This document shows positions 42,277 through 51,665 of a stretch of 64,000 bases of DNA, one piece after another. Under the pieces are notes generated by a model. The model saw only the letters and a program-made list of their open reading frames with translations. It made no database searches and was not told where the DNA came from. This stretch comes from UBA5209 sp034002865 (GTDB taxonomy: Bacteria; Patescibacteriota; Dojkabacteria; SC72): NCBI GenBank assembly GCA_034002865.1, contig JAVEZR010000001.1, positions 53,751-117,750 on the forward strand, given 5' to 3'. Every line of letters begins with the position of its first letter. Within the stretch, counting starts at the first letter, position 1. The position numbers and the translations under genes are program-made.

Positions 42277-43503
42277 ATGGCTATGACATCAGAATTAGTA
42301 GCTGCAATTAATCAGATCGCTGCAGAGAGAGGTATAGATAAAGAGGAAGTATTTAAGGCTTTAGAGTCTGCAATATTGAGTGCAGTAAAGAAGGATAGGT
42401 ATGGAAGGGTTGATAGAGAAGATGAAGAGATAGATGAGAAGTTGGGTGCTAATCTTTTTGCAGAGGTAGATAGAGAGACAGGAGAGTTTAAGCTCTTTGC
42501 TTCAAAGGTTGTTGTTAAGAAAGTTAAAGATGAAGAGCTTGAGATTGCACTAAGTGAGGCTGAATTAATCTCCCCAAGTGTAGAGATCGGAGATGCTGTT
42601 CAGATAGAGATGCCCTCTGATGATTTAGGTAGGATTGCAACTCAAACAGCAAAGCAGGTATTACTACAAAAGATTAGAGAGTCTGAAAAGGATGCCTTAA
42701 TTAGTGAATTTAGTGATAAGGTGGGAGAGGTATACACCGCATTAATGCAAAGGATGCAAAAGGGTATGGCAGTTATGGAGATAGGTAAAGCTACAGCATT
42801 TATGCCTCCTGAGGAGCAAATTGCAAACGAGTTCTATAGAGTTGGAGAAAGATACAAGGTTTTGTTAAAGAGTATAGAGGATTCTCAGATTCTAGTATCA
42901 AGAGCAGATCCTAAATTTCTTGTTGAGCTTTTCAGATTAGAAGTCCCAGAGATAGAGTCTGGTGCTGTTGAGATTAAGGCGGTAGCAAGAGAGGCTGGCT
43001 CTAGGAGTAAAATTGCTGTAGTATCTCATCAGGATGGTATAGACCCAATTGGTTCATGCGTAGGTCAAAGAGGTATTCGTATTGCAAATGTAATGAATGA
43101 GCTTGGGGAGGAGAAGATTGATATAATCGAGTGGGATGAAGATTTAGATAGATTTGTTGCAAATGCTCTAAGTCCTGCAAAAGTAGACTCCGTTAAAATC
43201 TCAGATGAAACAGCAACTGTTACATGTCCTTCCGATCAGCTTTCTTTAGCAATAGGTAGAGATGGACAGAATGTTAGATTAGCATGGAAGTTAACAGGTA
43301 CAAAGATTGATATTGTTGGGGCACAGGGAGAAGAGGTAGAGGTGGTTGAAGATGAGAAAGAAGATAGTAAGGATGAGAAAGAGGTAAAGCCAAAGAAAAA
43401 AGCAGAAGCTAAGAAAGAGAGTAAGGAAGATATTGTAGAAGAGAAAGATGCTGTAGAAGAGTATGCGAAAGAGAGTGAAGAGGATGTAGTTAGTAAAGAA
43501 TAA
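42277..43503 (+). CDS. nusA: Transcription factor NusA
   Basis: A 408-residue NusA: N-terminal RNA-polymerase-binding domain (1-125), S1 domain (about 130-200, VMEIGKATAFMPPEEQI), and two KH domains (DGIDPIGSCVGQRGIRIANV, then QLSLAIGRDGQNVRLAWKLTG). The last 60 residues are an acidic/Lys-rich, low-complexity tail. It modulates pausing and termination. rimP and ylxR, its usual neighbours, are missing; infB follows after 16 bases. The start has only AT-rich sequence upstream (possible TATATA box 5 bases before the ATG). Confidence 0.95.
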   Translation: MAMTSELVAAINQIAAERGIDKEEVFKALESAILSAVKKDRYGRVDREDEEIDEKLGANLFAEVDRETGEFKLFASKVVVKKVKDEELEIALSEAELISPSVEIGDAVQIEMPSDDLGRIATQTAKQVLLQKIRESEKDALISEFSDKVGEVYTALMQRMQKGMAVMEIGKATAFMPPEEQIANEFYRVGERYKVLLKSIEDSQILVSRADPKFLVELFRLEVPEIESGAVEIKAVAREAGSRSKIAVVSHQDGIDPIGSCVGQRGIRIANVMNELGEEKIDIIEWDEDLDRFVANALSPAKVDSVKISDETATVTCPSDQLSLAIGRDGQNVRLAWKLTGTKIDIVGAQGEEVEVVEDEKEDSKDEKEVKPKKKAEAKKESKEDIVEEKDAVEEYAKESEEDVVSKE

Positions 43504-43519
43504 TTATAGTTTGTAAGTA

Positions 43520-45100
43520 ATGACAAAGAAGAAAGCAGTGAAAAATACAGAGGTAAATAGAGTTCCAATAGTAGCTATCTTGGGTCATGTTGATCATGGA
43601 AAAACTACAATATTGGACCAAATACGTAAGAGTAATGTACAAAGCTGCGAAGCTGGTGGTATTACTCAGAGAATTTCTGTGTTTACTGTTTCTCCAAATA
43701 GTGATGAATCTAAGAAAATTACCTTTATTGATACCCCAGGGCATGAGGCCTTTGATTTAATGAGGCTAAGAGGGGGTAGTATTGCTGATATTGTAATACT
43801 TGTTGTTGCTGGCAATGATGGTGTAAAGCCTCAAACTATTGAATCTATAGACATTATTAATAACTCTACTGCAAGAGCAATAGTAGTTATTAACAAGAGT
43901 GATTTGCCAGATATAGATGTTGCAAAGATAAAAAGAGATTTGGTTAAACATGGTCTTTCTGTAGAAGGGATGGGGGGGAAGATTCCAGTAATAGAGGTTT
44001 CGGGTAAAACAGGTAAGGGAATACCTGAGCTATTAGACTTAATAAATCTTGTTGTAGACATAGAAGGTTTACAAGAGAGAGAAACTCTTACAGAGGGTGT
44101 TGCAGCTAAAGCTTTTGTGTTGGAGTCTGTAAAAGAGCAATCTAAGGGGAATGTATCTACCCTAGTTCTAACGTCAGGAGATCTCTGTAAGGGATCTTGG
44201 ATAGGGTATAAGATTGGAGAGAGGTTTAAGATAGAGAAAGTTAAAGGCATTATCTCTGAGGAAGGAGAGAATGTTTGTGACCTTTTCTGTGGCTATGGAG
44301 GTAATGTAATAGGTCTCTCAGAGTTAATACCTGTTGGTTCACAAGTATATATATTAAAAGAGAATAGTGAGAAGCTTCTTTCCTCTTTATATAAAGTTGA
44401 GGAAGAAGTCGTAGAAGAAGAAGTAGTTGAAGGGGAAGAGAAAGCCATTGCTCAAGATGATATGTTTGGGGATTTGTTCAAAGAGGAAAAAGAAGAGGGA
44501 GAGAATTTCCTAAACGTTATACTTAAAAGCTCTTCGGAGGGATCTCTTGAGGCTATTAAGAAATCTCTTAGTAAGGTAGAGAAAGATGGGTATAAAGTAA
44601 AAGTTATATCTGAAGGAGTTGGTGATGTTAGTTTACAAGATGTAGAGATGGCTAAGCTCTCCAAGGCTATTCTTTTAGGATTTGAAGTTGGTAGTGAGAG
44701 GGGCGTACAAGATATTTCTAAGAAGAGTGGGGTTTTATACCGTACATATTCAATTATCTACAAACTAGTTGAAGAGATTGAGGATGCTCTAGATATGCTC
44801 TCCGCTCCTGCACATGAAGAGGAAGAGATAGGGAGTGGAGTTATAAAGATGATTATTACCCTTACAGATGGATCTAAGGTATTGGGAACAAGAGTTAAAG
44901 ATGGTATATTAAAGAGAGATTGTAAATGTTACTTGGTTAGAAATGATGAAATTCTTGGAGAGAGTAAGATTAAATCTTTAAGAAAGAGCAAAGATACAGT
45001 TACTCAAGTAAAGCAGGGAGAAGAGTGTGGAGTTATATTGAATAGCAATGTAGAAGCCCAAGAGGGAGACGAGCTTTACTGTTATAAGGTTATTCATTAG
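43520..45100 (+). CDS. infB: Translation initiation factor IF-2, compact form
   Basis: A 526-residue IF-2 that begins directly at the G domain: G1 LGHVDHGKTTILDQI, G3 DTPGHEAFDLMRLRGG, G4 NKSDLPD. Domain II, an acidic insert (about 290-330) and the C-terminal domains follow, ending with a C2-type fMet-tRNA-binding domain (MIITLTDGSKVLGTRV). The long N-terminal region of most IF-2 (E. coli 890, B. subtilis about 716 residues) is absent. It brings fMet-tRNA to the small subunit. It follows nusA as in most bacteria. Confidence 0.95.
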   Translation: MTKKKAVKNTEVNRVPIVAILGHVDHGKTTILDQIRKSNVQSCEAGGITQRISVFTVSPNSDESKKITFIDTPGHEAFDLMRLRGGSIADIVILVVAGNDGVKPQTIESIDIINNSTARAIVVINKSDLPDIDVAKIKRDLVKHGLSVEGMGGKIPVIEVSGKTGKGIPELLDLINLVVDIEGLQERETLTEGVAAKAFVLESVKEQSKGNVSTLVLTSGDLCKGSWIGYKIGERFKIEKVKGIISEEGENVCDLFCGYGGNVIGLSELIPVGSQVYILKENSEKLLSSLYKVEEEVVEEEVVEGEEKAIAQDDMFGDLFKEEKEEGENFLNVILKSSSEGSLEAIKKSLSKVEKDGYKVKVISEGVGDVSLQDVEMAKLSKAILLGFEVGSERGVQDISKKSGVLYRTYSIIYKLVEEIEDALDMLSAPAHEEEEIGSGVIKMIITLTDGSKVLGTRVKDGILKRDCKCYLVRNDEILGESKIKSLRKSKDTVTQVKQGEECGVILNSNVEAQEGDELYCYKVIH

Positions 45101-45107
45101 TTAAAAG

Positions 45108-45136
45108 TTGACACAAACCCTATAAGGATATAAAAT
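45108..45136 (+). promoter_or_regulatory. Promoter of rpsO
   Basis: TTGACA (45108-45113), 17 bases, TAAAAT (45131-45136). Start near 45143 gives a leader of about 56 bases, longer than most here, which could hold an S15-binding autoregulatory structure (inference). Confidence 0.8.
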
Positions 45137-45198
45137 AGGCTTTGTATTGTCTGTTGTTAGTATTGTAAAATTAATTATATGGTGTTAATCTTGAATAT

Positions 45199-45462
45199 AT
45201 GTCACTAGTCAAAGAAGAAAAGCAGAATATAATAAACGAATTTGCCCTCCATGAGGGTGATACTGGTTCTCCAGAAGTTCAGATAGCTATCCTTACAGAA
45301 GAGATCACTAGATTAACTGAACATCTAAAGGATCATAAGAAAGATAATCACTCAAGGAGAGGCTTGCTACAGAAGGTAGGTAAGAGACGAAGACTTATTC
45401 AATATCTTCAACTTAACGAACCTGAAAGATACGAGACATTTTCAAAGAAAATAAAGATATAG
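45199..45462 (+). CDS. rpsO: 30S ribosomal protein uS15
   Basis: An 87-residue, four-helix S15. GDTGSPEVQIAILTEEITRL and DNHSRRGLLQKVGKRRRLIQYL are the family signatures. It binds the central domain of 16S rRNA. It has a strong promoter and its own terminator and lies between infB and pnp, the remainder of the classical nusA-infB-rbfA-truB-ribF-rpsO-pnp cluster. Confidence 0.98.
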   Translation: MSLVKEEKQNIINEFALHEGDTGSPEVQIAILTEEITRLTEHLKDHKKDNHSRRGLLQKVGKRRRLIQYLQLNEPERYETFSKKIKI

Positions 45463-45467
45463 CTTAG

Positions 45468-45495
45468 GGGCTTTTGTTAAAAGCCTTTCTTTTTC
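45468..45495 (+). terminator. Intrinsic terminator after rpsO
   Basis: GGCTTTT-GTT-AAAAGCC stem (45469-45485) followed by TTTCTTTTTC. Partial read-through into pnp is possible. Confidence 0.75.
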
Positions 45496-45572
45496 TCCTC
45501 TCTCTTGATATAACTTCTAAGTTAAAGGCCTAAAGCCTGAGTTTTGATAATTTAATATTTATACATTTATTT

Positions 45573-47678
45573 ATGCTTTTTAATCATAAAATATACGAAT
45601 TTGAAATAGATGGTAGGAAGTGTTCCTTTGAAACAGGAAAGCTTGCCTTGCGATCTGAATCTGCAATTATTGCCAGAATGGGCGATACTGTTGTAGAAGT
45701 TAATGTGAACAGTGCTCCAGCAAAAGGAGATCTCGACTATTTCCCTCTCTCTGTAGAGTACATAGAAAGATTCTATGCATCTGGAAAGATAAATGGGTCT
45801 AGATTTGTAAAGATAGAGAGATATCCTAGTGATGATGCTGTTCTTAAGGCAAGGATGATAGATAGGGCACTACGTCCTAGATTCCCCAGTGATTACAGAA
45901 ATGAGGTAAGTCTAATTGTAACTGTAATGTCATATGATGAAGAGAATGACCCTGTCCTCTTAGCAATTAATGCAGCTTCAGTTGCTTTACTTAATTCTAA
46001 GGCACCATTCAATGGACCTGTATCAGGTGTAAGAATGGGGATTGTAGATGGGAAGATAAAGCCAATATATAAGAGTATGGAGGATGTAGATGAGAAGAAT
46101 CAAATGAACTATGTAGTAGGTGGAGATGGAGAGCAGTTCTCAATGATTGATGCAGGCTGTTATGAAGTACCAGAGGATCAAGTAATAGATGCAATGGAGA
46201 GTAGTCTTGTAGAAATGAAAGTATGGGTAGAGGAACAGAACAAATTTGTAGATATGTTAGAGAAGAAAGATAAAGCATATGTACCATTTGTAATAGAAGA
46301 AGATATGCTAAATGCTATTTCAGAATTTCTAGGAGATAGGGTATTAGAGAATCTCTTAGCTGCTGATAGACAGAAGCATGAGGAAACCAAAGAGGAGATG
46401 TTTAAGCAGTTTGAGGGTAAATATACAAAATCAAATATGACAGAAGCATATGATAAGCTTCAGAAGAAAGCATTACGTAAGTATGTAAAAGAAACCAAAA
46501 AGAGAGTTGATGGAAGAGAGTTAAATGAGATTAGGGAAATGGCTGCAGAGGTAGATTTACTACCTAGAGTCCATGGATCTGCCCTCTTTACAAGAGGAGT
46601 AACCCAAGTTCTCTCTATAGCTACATTAGGTAGTCTTAAGGATGCAAAGTTAGTGGACGATATGTTAGGTGAGAAAGAGAAAAGATATATGCACTTCTAT
46701 AATGATTTACCATTCGCATACGGTGTCGCAGACAGAGTTAGGTTAAATCCAAGTAGGAGAGCTGTAGGTCATGGAATGTTAGCAGAGAAAGCCCTTATTC
46801 CTGTAATACCATCAGAGTCAGATTTCCCATATACAATCCTAGTTATGTCTGAGATACAGGGAGAGAATGGATCTAGCTCAATGGCTTCAGCATGTGGTTC
46901 CTCTTTAGCACTAATGGCAGCAGGTGTCCCTATACGAAAGATAGTGGGTGGTATTGCTTGTGGTCTTGTTGCAGATGAAAACGGAGAGTTTCATATCTTA
47001 ACTGATATGCAAGGTGTAGAAGATTTCTATGGAGACATGGATTTCAAAGTAACAGGTACAAAGGATGGAATAACTGCAGTACAAATGGATACTAAGATGG
47101 CAGGATTGAGTATGGATATTGTTAAGGCAACATTTGAAGTATCTAAAGAGGCAAGAGTAAAAGTAATTGAAGTAATTGAAGGCTCTCTTTCTGAGTCTAG
47201 AGGAGAAATCTCTAAGTTTGCACCAAAGGTAGCTAGAGAGAAAATACCCGTAGACAAGATTGGAGAGTTAATTGGCCCTGGAGGTAAAAATATTAGAGAA
47301 TTAACTGAACAGACTGGAGCAGAGATAGCTGTAGAGGAAGATGGTACTGTAAATATATACTCTTCAAGTCAAGAGTCTATAGATATGGCACTGAAATATG
47401 TTAAAGGTCTTAGCTTTGTACCAGTAGTAGGAGAGATATATGACGGTAAGGTAGCCTCTATCATGGAGTACGGAGCCTTCGTAGATATTGCTCCAGGAGT
47501 ATCTGGCTTAGTACATGTATCTGAGATTACAGATGAATTTGTAAAAGATGTACATAAATTCCTTAATGAGGGAGACAGTGTAAAGATAAAGATATTGGAG
47601 AAAGATAAGCTTGGGAGATTAAAATTCAGTATCAAACAGGCAACAGAAGGAAATAAGAGAGAAGAAGTTCAGGAGTAA
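45573..47678 (+). CDS. pnp: Polyribonucleotide nucleotidyltransferase (PNPase)
   Basis: A 701-residue PNPase with two RNase PH domains, the helical linker, a KH domain (VDKIGELIGPGGKNIRELTE) and an S1 domain (GEIYDGKVASIMEYGAFVDI). The second RNase PH domain holds DFYGDMDFKVTGT with the catalytic Asp residues and GENGSSSMASACGSSLALM. It degrades RNA 3' to 5' with phosphate. Full normal length. TATACA at 45560-45565 lies 7 bases before the ATG and may give a leaderless mRNA. Confidence 0.97.
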   Translation: MLFNHKIYEFEIDGRKCSFETGKLALRSESAIIARMGDTVVEVNVNSAPAKGDLDYFPLSVEYIERFYASGKINGSRFVKIERYPSDDAVLKARMIDRALRPRFPSDYRNEVSLIVTVMSYDEENDPVLLAINAASVALLNSKAPFNGPVSGVRMGIVDGKIKPIYKSMEDVDEKNQMNYVVGGDGEQFSMIDAGCYEVPEDQVIDAMESSLVEMKVWVEEQNKFVDMLEKKDKAYVPFVIEEDMLNAISEFLGDRVLENLLAADRQKHEETKEEMFKQFEGKYTKSNMTEAYDKLQKKALRKYVKETKKRVDGRELNEIREMAAEVDLLPRVHGSALFTRGVTQVLSIATLGSLKDAKLVDDMLGEKEKRYMHFYNDLPFAYGVADRVRLNPSRRAVGHGMLAEKALIPVIPSESDFPYTILVMSEIQGENGSSSMASACGSSLALMAAGVPIRKIVGGIACGLVADENGEFHILTDMQGVEDFYGDMDFKVTGTKDGITAVQMDTKMAGLSMDIVKATFEVSKEARVKVIEVIEGSLSESRGEISKFAPKVAREKIPVDKIGELIGPGGKNIRELTEQTGAEIAVEEDGTVNIYSSSQESIDMALKYVKGLSFVPVVGEIYDGKVASIMEYGAFVDIAPGVSGLVHVSEITDEFVKDVHKFLNEGDSVKIKILEKDKLGRLKFSIKQATEGNKREEVQE

Positions 47679-47700
47679 TCTCTAAATTGGTATTGCAAGA

Positions 47701-47730
47701 GGGGAGGCTTAGCTTCCCCTTTCTCTTTCT
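47701..47730 (+). terminator. Intrinsic terminator of pnp
   Basis: GGGGAGGC-TTA-GCTTCCCC, an 8-bp stem with one G-T pair, followed by TTTCTCTTTCT. Confidence 0.8.
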
Positions 47731-47736
47731 AATACC

Positions 47737-48795
47737 CTATGCTTTAACTATCTTAGCAATATAGAACCCCATCATTTCAGGAGAGGGTAAAATTCTAATA
47801 CTCTTTTTAACTGAAGGATCATATGTATTACCACTCCAATGAGTTATACCAGGAGATGTAAACTGCTTAAAAGCTTTAAATTTGTCAGAGCTAATTAAAT
47901 CTATATCTACTACCTTTGCATTCCTATGCTTATCTAATAGGTATGTAACAATCGCTTCATTCTCTTCTGGTTCTAATGTACATGTAGAGTAAACAAGTGT
48001 ACCACCACTTTTTAATGTTCTAAATGCAGACTCTATTAACTCCTTTTGTAGAGTAGAGGAACCTTTTACTTTCTTAATACTCCAAAATCTTAGAGGTTTA
48101 GGACCCTTTAGATATATCATTCCCTCACCACTACATGGAGCATCTAGAAGAACTTTATCAAAATAGTCTGGGTACTTTCTACCAAACTCTCTTGCATCAC
48201 TAAGAGTAATCTTTACACTTGTAGCACCAAACTGTTCTACAACATTCCTAAGTGAATTTGTACGACTAACTTCTATTTCATTTGCAAGAATGGTTGCCTT
48301 ATTATTTGTTAACTGTGCAATATGGGTAGTCTTACTACCAGGTGCGGAGCATAGATCAACGATAGTCTCCCTTGGCTTAGGATCTAATACCAATGTACCT
48401 AATATGCTAGAGAGATTTTGTATATAGAAATCTCCATGCCTATACTCCTCTGTTTGTGACACCTCATCCTTATCCCTGTTATTAACAAAGTAGGTATCAG
48501 GAGCCCACGGTATCTCCTCTAAGACATAACCCCTAAGCTTTAAACTTTTAAATGTATCCTGTGGTCTAGCTTTAAGAGAGTTTAATCTAATAGTAGTTCT
48601 TGCTCTTTGGCTAAATATTGGTACTATCTGAGCCTTAGATACTCTTAATATACTTGCCATTCTTGAGATAAAGATATCCTCTTTCGTGTAATATCTTTCC
48701 TCTTTAGAGCTATCATAGAAAGGAACTGCTCTTTTCCTCTTAAAATTTGTTCTTAGCTTCCTCTTAAATTCTCTTCCCTTTTTTCTATCTTTCAT
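47737..48795 (-). CDS. rRNA (cytosine-C5) methyltransferase, RsmB/RsmF (NOL1/NOP2/Sun) family
   Basis: A 352-residue SAM enzyme. SAM motif I is VDLCSAPGSKTTHIAQL; the two conserved cysteines are in LLDAPCSGEGM and YSTCTLEPEENE. The N-terminus is basic (KGREFKRKLRTNFKRKRA) and there is no NusB domain, so it resembles RsmF/YebU or archaeal-type NOP2 more than RsmB. It overlaps rsmE by one base (TAATG) in a two-gene rRNA-modification operon. Exact target base unknown. Confidence 0.85.
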   Translation of the reverse strand: MKDRKKGREFKRKLRTNFKRKRAVPFYDSSKEERYYTKEDIFISRMASILRVSKAQIVPIFSQRARTTIRLNSLKARPQDTFKSLKLRGYVLEEIPWAPDTYFVNNRDKDEVSQTEEYRHGDFYIQNLSSILGTLVLDPKPRETIVDLCSAPGSKTTHIAQLTNNKATILANEIEVSRTNSLRNVVEQFGATSVKITLSDAREFGRKYPDYFDKVLLDAPCSGEGMIYLKGPKPLRFWSIKKVKGSSTLQKELIESAFRTLKSGGTLVYSTCTLEPEENEAIVTYLLDKHRNAKVVDIDLISSDKFKAFKQFTSPGITHWSGNTYDPSVKKSIRILPSPEMMGFYIAKIVKA

Positions 48796-49523
48796 TATAT
48801 ATCTCCCTTTAGATATTTTAATATACTACCAATTACTAACCCTGCTGTTTCTGTTCTTAGCATATTACCCTCTAGTTTAATAAAGCTAAATCCTAAATCT
48901 TTGAATATCTCTATATCACTCTCACCCCATCCCTTCTCAGGACCTATTGCAATCACAAATGGCTTCTTTATATTAACACCCTTTACATACTGACTTAGAG
49001 AGGATGTTTGTACATTCTCTGTAGCTAGACATATCTTATTACTACCTTCATCTACAGAGAGCTCTGTAATTTTAATAGGTTTCTCTATTATCGTACTCTT
49101 TAAAGTTCTAGATTGTTCTACAGCATCTTTAATAATCTTTCTCCAAAGACCGTAATCTTTAATAGCCTTGTTTTTACTTCTAAGAGAATATTTAGACTCT
49201 ATTGGAACAATTCTATCTATACCAATCTCTACAGATTTTTCTATAAAGAAGTTAAACTTACTATCATTACTTAATGATTGAATAATTGTAAAATCTATTC
49301 CATCTAAAACATCCTTCTCTTCAATCATCTCTCTGATCTCTACCTCCACAGAGCTCTTCTCTATATCTGTTACTATTGCTAAAAAGATAGATTGATAGTT
49401 CTCTATTTCAATAACATCTTCAATATTGAGCTTCAGTGTATTAATAGCAAAGCTACTATCTTTGTCTGATAGGTGAGTAATATCTCCCTCTTCTAATTTA
49501 TGACTAATAAAGAATCTTTTCAT
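48795..49523 (-). CDS. rsmE: 16S rRNA (uracil1498-N3)-methyltransferase RsmE
   Basis: A 242-residue SPOUT-class methyltransferase with the trefoil-knot motifs IAIGPEKGWGESDIEIF and LRTETAGLVIGSILKYL at the C-terminus, and an N-terminal PUA-like domain. It methylates the decoding-region uridine 1498 of 16S rRNA. First gene of the pair, behind an extended -10 with 8 bases to the ATG. Confidence 0.92.
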   Translation of the reverse strand: MKRFFISHKLEEGDITHLSDKDSSFAINTLKLNIEDVIEIENYQSIFLAIVTDIEKSSVEVEIREMIEEKDVLDGIDFTIIQSLSNDSKFNFFIEKSVEIGIDRIVPIESKYSLRSKNKAIKDYGLWRKIIKDAVEQSRTLKSTIIEKPIKITELSVDEGSNKICLATENVQTSSLSQYVKGVNIKKPFVIAIGPEKGWGESDIEIFKDLGFSFIKLEGNMLRTETAGLVIGSILKYLKGDI

Positions 49524-49531
49524 ATGTGCTC

Positions 49532-49540
49532 ATTATACCA
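49532..49540 (-). promoter_or_regulatory. Extended -10 promoter of rsmE
   Basis: TGGTATAAT on the minus strand, identical to the alaS element, 8 bases before the ATG. Nearly leaderless. Confidence 0.6.
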
Positions 49541-49576
49541 CCTAGGAGCTTAAAACGTTGTTTTTTAGTATAAAAC

Positions 49577-49605
49577 TTGACATGTTAAGCAAAAAATAAT
49601 TAGAT
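49577..49605 (+). promoter_or_regulatory. Promoter of the 49639 gene
   Basis: TTGACA (49577-49582), 17 bases, TTAGAT (49600-49605). Start near 49612, leader about 27 bases. Confidence 0.6.
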
Positions 49606-49638
49606 GTATTAATAACTAAAGTTTAAATATTTGAAAAT

Positions 49639-49959
49639 ATGGAAACAATCCCCCCTTTATATTGGATGATAATTATTGCAATAGGAGTAGGCTTTATCTG
49701 CTTCGTCCTATATGAATTTGCAATGCTAATTAAAGAGTCTAAGAATGCTGTAGCTGATTCAAGGAAGATTATTCAAGAAGCTGAGAAAACAGTGGATATG
49801 GCTAATAAAATTGTAACAGAGGCAACAGAGATTGTAGGAGTTGTAAAAGGTACAGTCTATGAATTAAATAGTGCAATAATAAGGCCAGTGAGAAAGATTT
49901 CATCATTGGTATCTGTAGCATCCGCATTTACTGAGGGTTTAACCTCTAAAAGAAAGTAG
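49639..49959 (+). CDS. Single-pass membrane protein with cytoplasmic coiled coil
   Basis: A 106-residue protein with a membrane helix at about 7-30 and a long heptad-like helix (about 35-95: ESKNAVADSRKIIQEAEKTV, MANKIVTEATEIV). This is the form of DUF948/YtxG-like or stator-like proteins. It is the first gene of the second T4SS/envelope locus by position, though it has its own promoter. Function unknown; an oligomerising membrane scaffold is plausible. Confidence 0.65.
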   Translation: METIPPLYWMIIIAIGVGFICFVLYEFAMLIKESKNAVADSRKIIQEAEKTVDMANKIVTEATEIVGVVKGTVYELNSAIIRPVRKISSLVSVASAFTEGLTSKRK

Positions 49960-49965
49960 AAATCG

Positions 49966-49994
49966 TTGCTATTGCGTTTCTCTCTTTGTATGAT
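49966..49994 (+). promoter_or_regulatory. Promoter of the FN3 protein gene
   Basis: TTGCTA (49966-49971), 17 bases, TATGAT (49989-49994), then 6 bases to ATG 50001. Leaderless prediction. Confidence 0.65.
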
Positions 49995-50000
49995 GAATAG

Positions 50001-51623
50001 ATGCATTTAACACCTTACCAAAAAAGACAGCTGAAGATTGTTGTTGCTTTAGTTATAGGCATACCATTAACAATATTTGCCGTATATCAAGGTATTCAGT
50101 ATCTCTCCAAAGCAAGTGCAGATGTAACTCCTCAAGATGTTGTAATTACTAACCTAACAACTAACTCTCTTACAGTAACATGGTTTACGCAGAGTTCTGC
50201 AGATGGATATGTTGTTCCACTATTAAATGGAGTAGAGCAAAGTCCTGTTAGAGACAAAAGGGGGAGTGGCAAGAGAACATCCCACTATGTTGAATTAAGA
50301 AGTCTAGAGCCTAGTACTAAATATAGCTTTACGATAGTGTCAGGAGGTAGTAAGTATACGAATAGTAGTGGTATAAACTATGAGTTTACAACTGCACCTG
50401 TTGGTACTGATACTCCAATTCCAAACCCTATACATGGTACTGTAACAGGGATTTCTAATGATGATGTTGTTGTGTATGTATTCCCTAAAAACAAAAGTAC
50501 ATATCCAGTATCTACAACAATCCCAAGCGGTGGTAACTGGATAGTAGATCTTTCTTCTTTGAGAAAGATATCTGACAAGAGTATGGTAAAGATTACTGAT
50601 GATACTGAGTTAGTATTAATGGCTAAAAATACTGCAAATAAAGGAGCAGTACTAGAGGGGTCATACTCATCTCTTTTTGATAGTAATGGGAAATTAAATA
50701 GAACACTCTCCTTAGCTATAGGAGAGCTTGGAGATCTCATTACACACTTTCCTGACGATTCGAAGTTAGGAACGAAAGCTGTAGTTACTACCAAACCTAC
50801 TCCAACTCCTACGCCGAAGCCTCCTACAACTCCTACTAAAGATCCTGATGAAGAAGATACCGATACAGTTGTAGATCGAGATTATCAAATAGTGCATGAT
50901 TTAAGATGGGTAGATATGGTTACTGGGCAGGCTACTAGTAACTTACAAAGTGGAGAGGGTACAGTACTGATTACAAACTTAACAGATGTAGGCTTTACTG
51001 TTGTATGGAGATCTCCTCAGAAAGTAGATGGATATATAAAGTATGGAACAAGTAAGACATCTCTTACAGAAGAGGTTTGGGATGTTAGAGATGGTTTGTC
51101 CAATAGAGGTACATACTATGCTCACTCAGTAGAGAGTAAAAGGGTAGATCCCGATACTACATACTACTTTACAATATACTCTGGAGAGGATATCTATAAC
51201 AACTCGGGAAGTATGTACTCTGTTACAACTCTTCCTACTTTAAGTTCTCCTCCTCCCTTTGAAACTAGATCTGGTTCTCTTGGAGAAGTGTCTACTCCTG
51301 GTGATTGGATAGTAGTTGCTAAAATTGTAGATGACGATGAAGCAGGTACATTGGGTAGCTCTAAGTTAATGTCTACAATCCCAGATGATAATGGGTATTG
51401 GATATTAACAGTAGGAGATACTAGAAGTGAGGATGGTAGTACATACTTCTCATTCTCTAATACAGATATACTTAATATATACTTCTTAGGAGCAAAGGAG
51501 AAGCTATTTGAATTCCCTATGTCTATCTCTGAGATTAGCTTAGATACCTCTTCTGTAGGTAGTGCTGTAGTAGAAAGTAGTGTTAAATTGCTTTCTGATT
51601 ATGGAATAGTTAATATAAAGTGA
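50001..51623 (+). CDS. Anchored protein with two fibronectin III-like domains
   Basis: A 540-residue protein: N-terminal membrane helix (about 11-31), first FN3-like domain (about 44-130: LTTNSLTVTWFTQSSADGYV, LEPSTKYSFTIVSG), a beta domain (HGTVTGISNDDVVVYVF), a Thr/Pro linker (about 256-280), second FN3-like domain (about 310-405) and a final beta domain. The two halves look like an internal duplication. Such domains bind surfaces or space out other parts. It precedes a secreted protein and the VirB6-like gene, so it may belong to the T4SS apparatus. Ends with TGA. Confidence 0.7.
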   Translation: MHLTPYQKRQLKIVVALVIGIPLTIFAVYQGIQYLSKASADVTPQDVVITNLTTNSLTVTWFTQSSADGYVVPLLNGVEQSPVRDKRGSGKRTSHYVELRSLEPSTKYSFTIVSGGSKYTNSSGINYEFTTAPVGTDTPIPNPIHGTVTGISNDDVVVYVFPKNKSTYPVSTTIPSGGNWIVDLSSLRKISDKSMVKITDDTELVLMAKNTANKGAVLEGSYSSLFDSNGKLNRTLSLAIGELGDLITHFPDDSKLGTKAVVTTKPTPTPTPKPPTTPTKDPDEEDTDTVVDRDYQIVHDLRWVDMVTGQATSNLQSGEGTVLITNLTDVGFTVVWRSPQKVDGYIKYGTSKTSLTEEVWDVRDGLSNRGTYYAHSVESKRVDPDTTYYFTIYSGEDIYNNSGSMYSVTTLPTLSSPPPFETRSGSLGEVSTPGDWIVVAKIVDDDEAGTLGSSKLMSTIPDDNGYWILTVGDTRSEDGSTYFSFSNTDILNIYFLGAKEKLFEFPMSISEISLDTSSVGSAVVESSVKLLSDYGIVNIK

Positions 51624-51626
51624 GGT

Positions 51627-51655
51627 TTGTTAATTGTTTATAAATGCATTAGAAT
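51627..51655 (+). promoter_or_regulatory. Promoter of the 51666 gene
   Basis: TTGTTA (51627-51632), 17 bases, TAGAAT (51650-51655), 10 bases to ATG 51666. Leader of about 4 bases. Confidence 0.5.
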
Positions 51656-51665
51656 CATTTGCTTA

